Below are positions 58,411 to 64,000 of a stretch of 64,000 bases of DNA, one piece after another; position 1 is the first letter of the stretch; every line of letters begins with the position of its first letter. The notes under the pieces were generated by a model, which worked only from the letters and a program-made list of their open reading frames with translations, did not search any database and had not been told where the DNA came from. The stretch spans positions 1-64,000 of the forward strand of contig NZ_JAUOSF010000005.1 of the NCBI RefSeq assembly GCF_030548465.1, read 5' to 3'. The DNA is from Tamlana sp. 2_MG-2023. Its GTDB lineage: Bacteria > Bacteroidota > Bacteroidia > Flavobacteriales > Flavobacteriaceae. The position numbers and the translations under genes were made by a program.

Positions 58411-58676
58411 CAATTAAATTAGATGTTTAACGCTTTCTTAAAAAACTATTATTAACATGATTTTATTGTAAAAAAAGGGGGATTATTTTTCAAACTTTTT
58501 AAATGTTTACTTCTTTTAGGAGGGAGGTAAATTAAAACTCAAGCCGAAGACTTGATCTTAGTATAAACTTATAAATAGGGTTTGTGTTAAGTCAATTGGA
58601 GGTAAAAAAAGGCAATTCCGATCGTTATGTGTCTGGGTTGTATTAACTATACTATTTAAACATAAAAAAACCAATT

Positions 58677-61600
58677 ATGAATTTAAAAAATAAATTAGCA
58701 CTATTTGTTGTTTTGCTTTTAAGCATTACTACGTTTGCGCAGAATGGAACAGTTCTGAAAGGGGCCGTAGTGTCTTCTGAGGATGGTATTCCTATTCCTG
58801 GTGTAAATGTTATTGTAGTAGGTACTTCTAGAGGTACTACTACAGATTTCGATGGGAACTACGAAATCTCAGTAGAGCAAGGTGAGGCGATTCAGTTCTC
58901 TTATCTTGGTTATGTGTCTCAAACGAAACTTTTTTCGGGAGATGCCACATTAAACATTTCATTAACTGAAGATGTATCGCAGCTTGATGAAGTTGTCGTT
59001 ATTGGTTATGGTGATCAGAAAGAGAAAGATATCACTAGTGCCTTAACGAAAGTAGATTCTAAAGATATTCAGGATTACTCTGTAGCGCGTGTGGAGGATG
59101 CACTTCAAGGTAAGGTTGCAGGTTTAAGAATTCAAGTAACTTCTAGTGAAGCGGGTGGAGATCCAAAAATCACATTAAGAGGACCAGGTTCTATTACAGG
59201 ATCTTCAGCACCACTTATTGTTGTTGATGGTGTAGTATTAGGTACAGACCCAGATATCTTAGGTTCTATTGATAATAATAATATTGAATCTTTAAGTGTG
59301 TTAAAGGATGCTTCTTCTGTTGCAATCTACGGTTCTCGTGGTGCAAATGGTGTAATCTTGGTAACGCTTAAAGAAGGTGTTTCTGGTCAAACAAAATTCT
59401 CTTATAACACATTTACGGGATATAAGTTTACTAAAAACAACGACAATTTCAATACTACAATCGCTGATGAAAGAGCTAGATTAAATAGTCTTTCAGATGA
59501 AGTTGCTGCTATCGACCCAAGTAGTCCAAGATATGATGATATCAACAAGTATTATGATTCGGCTTTCGCTGAACTTGATGCTATGGATTTTCTTGCCTCG
59601 TTAAATGGTGGTGAAACAAACTGGCAAGATGAAATCTTTAATGGAGGTGTGATTACCAGTCACTCATTTGCTGCTAGAGGTGGTTCAGAATTAACAAGTT
59701 ACACAGCGTCTTTAGGGTATCTTGAAGATGAAGGTGTTGTTATAACCGATAACTTTAGGAAGATTAATGCAAGAATTAAAGTGGATAGTAAATCTAAAAA
59801 CAAGAAAATTAAATTTGGTACAAACATTAGTGTGAACTACAACGATCAAGTTAGAGTACCAACAAGATTTACCGATCCTTTAAGACAATATGGGCACTTA
59901 CCACTTTATTTAACAGAAGAGCACATGCCATATGTGACTAACTTCTCAAGAGAAGTTGGTGTGGGAACAGATGCTGGTAAATTATTTGAAAATCTTGATG
60001 TTGGTAGTTACGGTTTCTCAAGAGCTTTTGACCACGTGTTTACACAAGATCCTAGTAACCCAAGAACAATCGCAAGAGACCCTGCAACAGGGCTTCCTAC
60101 AATAAGTCCTGAAATTGATGGTGGATTAACCTTATCTACAACTAAGAATGTTCATCCTTTAGTGCACTATATTGAAAGAGAAAGATTAAAGAAGAAGTTG
60201 AACTTAAATACTTCGGCTTATATTGATTTTAAGTTAGCAAAAGGACTTAGTTTTAGACAATCTATTTCAGGTGTATTTAGACACAGTAAAGACAATAATA
60301 CAGACTATTTGTATGGTCAAGAAAATAGAGACCAAGAGTCGTTTCGTTTAGAATCAAGAGATGAATTAAACCAATATGCTTTTGAATCGCTTCTTAAATA
60401 CAATAAAAGTTTCGGTAAGCATAGTATAAATTCAGTATTTGGTTTTGAGTTTACTCAAAGAGATTTTTACACTCAAGAAACTGAAAATGTTGGTTATACT
60501 GATGATTTTAACAATAACATTGCACTTGCTGATGGTGGTACAACATTTACAGATAATGGTACAGATAAGTTAGTATCTTATTTTGGTAGAATTGATTATA
60601 GCTTTGATGAAAAATACTTACTACAAGTTTCTGCTCGTACTGATGGTAGTACAAGATTTGGTACTAACACAAGGTTTGGGTTCTTCCCTGCAGCTTCTGT
60701 TGGTTGGATCCTTACTAAGGAAGACTTCTTAGCAAATAGTGATGTCATAAGCTTCTTTAAATTAAGAGCGAGTTACGGTATATCTGGTTCTAATGAAATT
60801 GATAACAACGTATTTAATTCACTTTACAGATTCCAAGAGTCTTTTAGTACAATTAGTTACCAAGGTTTGTCTGGTGTAAAAGCGATTACTTTAGCTAACC
60901 AAAATTTAGGTTGGGAGCAATTGGTAGAATTTAACCCTGGTTTGGATATGACATTTGGTAGAAGTTTATTCAATTTAGGTGTTGATTACTATACAAGAAG
61001 TAGTAAAGATTTAATTCTTTTCGCTCCAGTATCTGGTGTTTACGGAACTGATAACTGGTTGCAAAACATTGGTGAAGTTAAAAACGAAGGTGTTGAAGTT
61101 GAAGTAAGTTCTAGAATTTATACTAACGAGAACATGAGTTGGAAAGCTTCTGGTAACTTTGCTTTAAATAGAAACGAAGTTGTGAGTTTAGGACGTAATG
61201 ATCAAATTCTTTCTAGAATTGATCAAGACACTAGACCAACAGAGTTTATAGCCAGAGTAGGGCAGCCAATTACTTCTTTCTACGGTTGGGTTTATGAAAA
61301 AGAAATGCCTTTAGAATATGTTGATAATCCGTTTAATAGATTTAACAATGATTTCGCTCACGTATATGTGAAAGATTTAAACGGTGACGGTATTATTGAT
61401 GCTGAAGATAGAACAGAGTTAGGTAATCCTTACCCTGATTTCACTTGGGGTTTCAATTCTGACTTTACTTATAAAAACTTTGACTTTGGTTTCCAATGGC
61501 AAGGGTCTCACGGTGCTGAAGTACGTGTAGCTGATTTAGATCAATTGTATTATGCTAGTGAGTCTGCGGTAAACTCAGTTAACGATTTTGTTGATAGAGA

Positions 61601-61907
61601 TTTATTAGTACACAGAAGATATACTGATGATCATATTCAAGATGCTTCTTATATCACCATGAGAAATATTACGTTTGGTTATACCATTCCTGAATCATTT
61701 ACTTCTAAGTATAACATTGATAGACTTAGACTATATGTAACAGGTGAAAACTTACTTTTCTTTACTGCTGCAGACTACGAAGGGTTTAACCCAGAAGCTG
61801 CTGGTCAAACTTCAGATAATGCAAATACGCCATTAACTGCAGGTTACCAAAGAGGAGATGGACCAGTAGTAAGAACAATTTCAGCAGGTCTTAACTTTCA
61901 ATTCTAA
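58677..61907 (+). CDS. susC: SusC-type TonB-dependent outer-membrane transporter (alginate)
   Basis: This 1076-residue protein has a signal peptide (about 1-21), a carboxypeptidase-D-like domain (about 27-100: GAVVSSEDGIPIPGVNVIVV), a TonB box region (LDEVVVIGYGDQ), a plug (ISGS... VAIYGSRGANGVILVTLKEG) and a large barrel ending with an aromatic residue (AGLNFQF). Length and layout are those of SusC transporters. With the following SusD it would import alginate oligosaccharides through the outer membrane. It is controlled by the operator promoter at 58346-58410 and has a long leader. Confidence 0.93.
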   Translation: MNLKNKLALFVVLLLSITTFAQNGTVLKGAVVSSEDGIPIPGVNVIVVGTSRGTTTDFDGNYEISVEQGEAIQFSYLGYVSQTKLFSGDATLNISLTEDVSQLDEVVVIGYGDQKEKDITSALTKVDSKDIQDYSVARVEDALQGKVAGLRIQVTSSEAGGDPKITLRGPGSITGSSAPLIVVDGVVLGTDPDILGSIDNNNIESLSVLKDASSVAIYGSRGANGVILVTLKEGVSGQTKFSYNTFTGYKFTKNNDNFNTTIADERARLNSLSDEVAAIDPSSPRYDDINKYYDSAFAELDAMDFLASLNGGETNWQDEIFNGGVITSHSFAARGGSELTSYTASLGYLEDEGVVITDNFRKINARIKVDSKSKNKKIKFGTNISVNYNDQVRVPTRFTDPLRQYGHLPLYLTEEHMPYVTNFSREVGVGTDAGKLFENLDVGSYGFSRAFDHVFTQDPSNPRTIARDPATGLPTISPEIDGGLTLSTTKNVHPLVHYIERERLKKKLNLNTSAYIDFKLAKGLSFRQSISGVFRHSKDNNTDYLYGQENRDQESFRLESRDELNQYAFESLLKYNKSFGKHSINSVFGFEFTQRDFYTQETENVGYTDDFNNNIALADGGTTFTDNGTDKLVSYFGRIDYSFDEKYLLQVSARTDGSTRFGTNTRFGFFPAASVGWILTKEDFLANSDVISFFKLRASYGISGSNEIDNNVFNSLYRFQESFSTISYQGLSGVKAITLANQNLGWEQLVEFNPGLDMTFGRSLFNLGVDYYTRSSKDLILFAPVSGVYGTDNWLQNIGEVKNEGVEVEVSSRIYTNENMSWKASGNFALNRNEVVSLGRNDQILSRIDQDTRPTEFIARVGQPITSFYGWVYEKEMPLEYVDNPFNRFNNDFAHVYVKDLNGDGIIDAEDRTELGNPYPDFTWGFNSDFTYKNFDFGFQWQGSHGAEVRVADLDQLYYASESAVNSVNDFVDRDLLVHRRYTDDHIQDASYITMRNITFGYTIPESFTSKYNIDRLRLYVTGENLLFFTAADYEGFNPEAAGQTSDNANTPLTAGYQRGDGPVVRTISAGLNFQF

Positions 61908-61913
61908 TAAATT

Positions 61914-63458
61914 ATGAAAAAGATATATAAAAATATTATAGTTTGTTTTTCAGCAGCGGCCTTACTTACTGGCTGTGCCGAAGAACTTGACCTTGATAAC
62001 CCAACTGCACTTTCAATTGAGGAATTGCTGCAAACAGATAACGGATTTATATTGCTGTCTAATGGTGTGCTTGATGCTTACCAAAAAGTACCAGCAAATG
62101 AATTTTTATTAACAGAATTACGTTCCGATAATGTAAGAGCGAACTCTGAAAATGGTAACTACCCTGATTTTAATGCCTATAACATCGATCCTAATAATGG
62201 TGATGTATCGACTTATTATTCTAATAATATGTCTACGATAAAGCATGCTAATACTATTATTGATAATCGTTTTTTAGCATCTGAAAGTCAACAATATACT
62301 GTAGGTGAGGCTTACTTTATGCGTGCGTTATGTCACTTCAATTTAGTAAGAGCTTATCAAAATGTACCATATATTGATAAGGTTTTAGATGTTTCAGAAG
62401 ATGAGGCTGAAGATTATCCGCAATTACCTGAGGCTGATGTTTATGCTAAAATCATTGAGGATTTTAAAACATCTATTGCTTACCTAGATGGTGTTGAATT
62501 AAATAGATACCGCCCATCTGCAGGTGCTGCTATTTGTTTAGCGGCAAAGGCTTATTTAAGTCAGCCAAATCCAGATTATACAGAGGCTGAGTTGTTATTG
62601 GCTTCAGTAGTTGACAATAATGGAGTTTATGGTTTTGATTTAATTACTAGCGAGAAAGGTAGCAACTCAAATGCCTTACATAATGCTAATTTAATTCAAG
62701 ATTATGGATATGTATTCGGTAATGAAATTTCAGGTGGATTTACTGATGGGGTTCCTGATGGTTCTTGGTCAAATAATGATGGCTACGAAATTAATGATGA
62801 AGTAATCTTCTCTATTTCTTATGATTTAGCGAGTAGTGATGAATATGTAACTAGTGATAGTGCTTTAGATGAGCAAGTACAAACAGATTCTGAGTCTCAT
62901 AGTTTCGCTATGACGCTTCAAGGGCCTTCAAATGGTGTTAATATCGCATCTCTTGATTTCTTAGATTATATGACGCCTGCGTTACAACCAGTTCGTTTTT
63001 ACGCAAGTATTGATGCGATTTCTTATAATCCTTCACTTCCAACTAACGATACCTTTAACGCTAAGTTTCCAACGCCAGGTGAGATTGGAGATAATGACTG
63101 GATTGTATTAAGATATGCTGATGTATTATTACTTTATACTGAAGCGATTTTAGCTGGTGGTAATGATACTCAAGATTCTAGAGCTGTTGATGCCTTTAAT
63201 CAGGTTAGAGAGAGAGCTGGTCTTAATGATGCTGCGAGCATCACTAAGGAGATGTTATTAGAAGAACGTCGTATGGAGTTTGTATACGAAAACCAACGTT
63301 TATACGATTTAATTAGATTTGGAGAGGCTGACCGTGTGTTACAAGAATTTTCTGATAACAATAGTTTGTTTTATACGAGCCCAAAGAAATACTTGCCTTT
63401 TCCTCAGAGAGAGTTAGATAACCTACCAGGTTTCTATAAACAAAATAATGGATACTAA
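61914..63458 (+). CDS. susD: SusD-like alginate-binding lipoprotein
   Basis: This 514-residue lipoprotein (AALLTGC, Cys21) has the RagB/SusD plan: an N-terminal segment after the lipid anchor (ELDLDNPTALSIEELLQTDN), TPR-like helices (AYFMRALCHFNLVRAYQNVP) and a C-terminal SusD signature (ADVLLLYTEAIL, EERRMEFVYENQRLYDLIRF). It caps the SusC barrel and binds alginate oligosaccharides. It starts 6 bp after the SusC stop. Confidence 0.93.
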   Translation: MKKIYKNIIVCFSAAALLTGCAEELDLDNPTALSIEELLQTDNGFILLSNGVLDAYQKVPANEFLLTELRSDNVRANSENGNYPDFNAYNIDPNNGDVSTYYSNNMSTIKHANTIIDNRFLASESQQYTVGEAYFMRALCHFNLVRAYQNVPYIDKVLDVSEDEAEDYPQLPEADVYAKIIEDFKTSIAYLDGVELNRYRPSAGAAICLAAKAYLSQPNPDYTEAELLLASVVDNNGVYGFDLITSEKGSNSNALHNANLIQDYGYVFGNEISGGFTDGVPDGSWSNNDGYEINDEVIFSISYDLASSDEYVTSDSALDEQVQTDSESHSFAMTLQGPSNGVNIASLDFLDYMTPALQPVRFYASIDAISYNPSLPTNDTFNAKFPTPGEIGDNDWIVLRYADVLLLYTEAILAGGNDTQDSRAVDAFNQVRERAGLNDAASITKEMLLEERRMEFVYENQRLYDLIRFGEADRVLQEFSDNNSLFYTSPKKYLPFPQRELDNLPGFYKQNNGY

Positions 63459-63471
63459 AACTTATAAGATT

Positions 63472-64000
63472 ATGAAAAACTATTTGTTTAATTTAAAGTA
63501 TGTGGCTGTAGGCGCATTAGTGTCCTTAGCTTCATGTGTGAACGATGACTTACCAGAGGTGGGTGATCTAGAAGATATTACTGGACCAACGCCGTTTTAT
63601 AGCTACAGTGATGTATCGTCTTCGGAATTTGATTGTAATGAAGTTGAGCTTTCGGCTAACTATGATTACTTTTTTCAAGGTGGAACTAATTTAGCTGTTA
63701 ATGGTACGATGTACGATTGGACCATTACAACTGATGAGCCAGGTATTGATGTAGCTGATATTGAATTAATCAATAAAGATTTACCGGTACTTGAGCAGTC
63801 AATCGCTATAGCTGATGCGGCTGTAGTAGGTATTCAATCTGAAATTGATAAAATAGAGTTTAAAATACCTTGTGAAACAGATCCAGCTAAAGCAGCTGTG
63901 ATGCAAGCAGAAGTTGATGCGCTTAAAGTTGATCTTGCTGCTGCTGAGGCTGCACGTACACCTGAAACTATTGCAACGATTGATGCTCTTAATGAGGAAA
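63472..64000 (+). CDS. Surface lipoprotein after SusD, partial (PKD-like/coiled coil)
   Basis: The ORF starts at ATG 63472, 13 bp after the SusD stop, and runs off the window. About 176 codons are visible. It has a lipoprotein signal (GALVSLASC, Cys22), an Ig/PKD-like stretch (FDCNEVELSANYDYFFQGGT, MYDWTITTDEPGIDVADIE) and then a heptad-patterned, Ala/Glu-rich helix (AVMQAEVDALKVDLAAAEAA). Third genes of SusCD operons often encode additional glycan-binding lipoproteins, and this fits that role for alginate. The helical insert within it is unusual. The C-terminus and so the family remain unknown. Confidence 0.7.
   Translation, partial: MKNYLFNLKYVAVGALVSLASCVNDDLPEVGDLEDITGPTPFYSYSDVSSSEFDCNEVELSANYDYFFQGGTNLAVNGTMYDWTITTDEPGIDVADIELINKDLPVLEQSIAIADAAVVGIQSEIDKIEFKIPCETDPAKAAVMQAEVDALKVDLAAAEAARTPETIATIDALNEE

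Larger units (their letters stand above)
57969..58676 (+). other. 708-bp gap: terminator, operator promoter and long SusC leader
   Basis: No convincing gene is present. A 39-codon frame (57973-58092, MIKIMIMKTIGTSKEFLLEE...) has no signal or match and is probably chance or a remnant. A hairpin lies at 58239-58266 and the promoter/operator at 58346-58410. From the predicted transcription start near 58383, about 290 nt of untranslated leader precede the SusC start at 58677. I find no known riboswitch in it. Confidence 0.6.

Overview
The window looks like a marine, alga-degrading member of the Flavobacteriaceae (Bacteroidota). It is AT-rich, has a SusC/SusD pair, and has six proteins or remnants ending in type IX secretion (T9SS) C-terminal sorting domains. 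Several promoters fit the Bacteroidota TTTG / TAnnTTTG pattern. It is dense in glycoside hydrolases and polysaccharide lyases for red-algal galactans and for alginate, and carries an ISAon1-type transposase. No tRNA, rRNA or CRISPR array was seen.

Region 1 (1-4.2 kb): the end of an ISAon1-type insertion sequence, a decayed IS4-type transposase tail, then a large secreted beta-helix protein with a beta-trefoil and a T9SS tail. Region 2 (4.2-31 kb) is a red-algal galactan block, probably agar or porphyran, in three modules, each divergent from its own regulator. They are (a) a GH3 facing a membrane-anchored winged-helix regulator; (b) GH97-GH2(LacZ)-GH86 facing a TPR/LuxR regulator; and (c) a Na+ symporter, FAD oxidoreductase, GH2 with a golvesin-like domain, beta-propeller GH, second GH2 and GH117, facing a LacI repressor with two palindromic operators. 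GH86 would cut the polymer, GH117 would remove 3,6-anhydro-L-galactose, and the GH2 enzymes would remove beta-galactosyl units. No SusC/SusD or sulfatase is seen in this block. Region 3 (31-34.6 kb) is a gene graveyard around an intact GH43: signal-peptide stubs, a duplicated GH117 fragment, a beta-trefoil/T9SS tail and a broken HTH regulator.

Region 4 (34.6-45.5 kb) is a heme/iron acquisition and extracytoplasmic electron-transfer cluster. Two HmuY-like proteins and a TonB-dependent receptor face a set with DUF6607, a secreted ankyrin protein, a DUF2271 protein with an ApbE-type flavinylation motif, and a PepSY-flavodoxin-reductase fusion. Two small paired cytosolic proteins follow. A small MliC-like lipoprotein lies after them.

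Region 5 (46-64 kb) is an alginate utilisation locus: two PL6 lyases, a heparinase-fold lyase, a PL17 oligoalginate lyase, an unknown lamin-tail-like T9SS protein, SusC, SusD and the start of a further surface lipoprotein. Four of its promoters carry the same operator: three TGG-N4-CCA units at 13-bp spacing starting inside the TAnnTTTG element. This is the clearest unexplained regulatory structure in the window. The regulator that reads it is not in the window.
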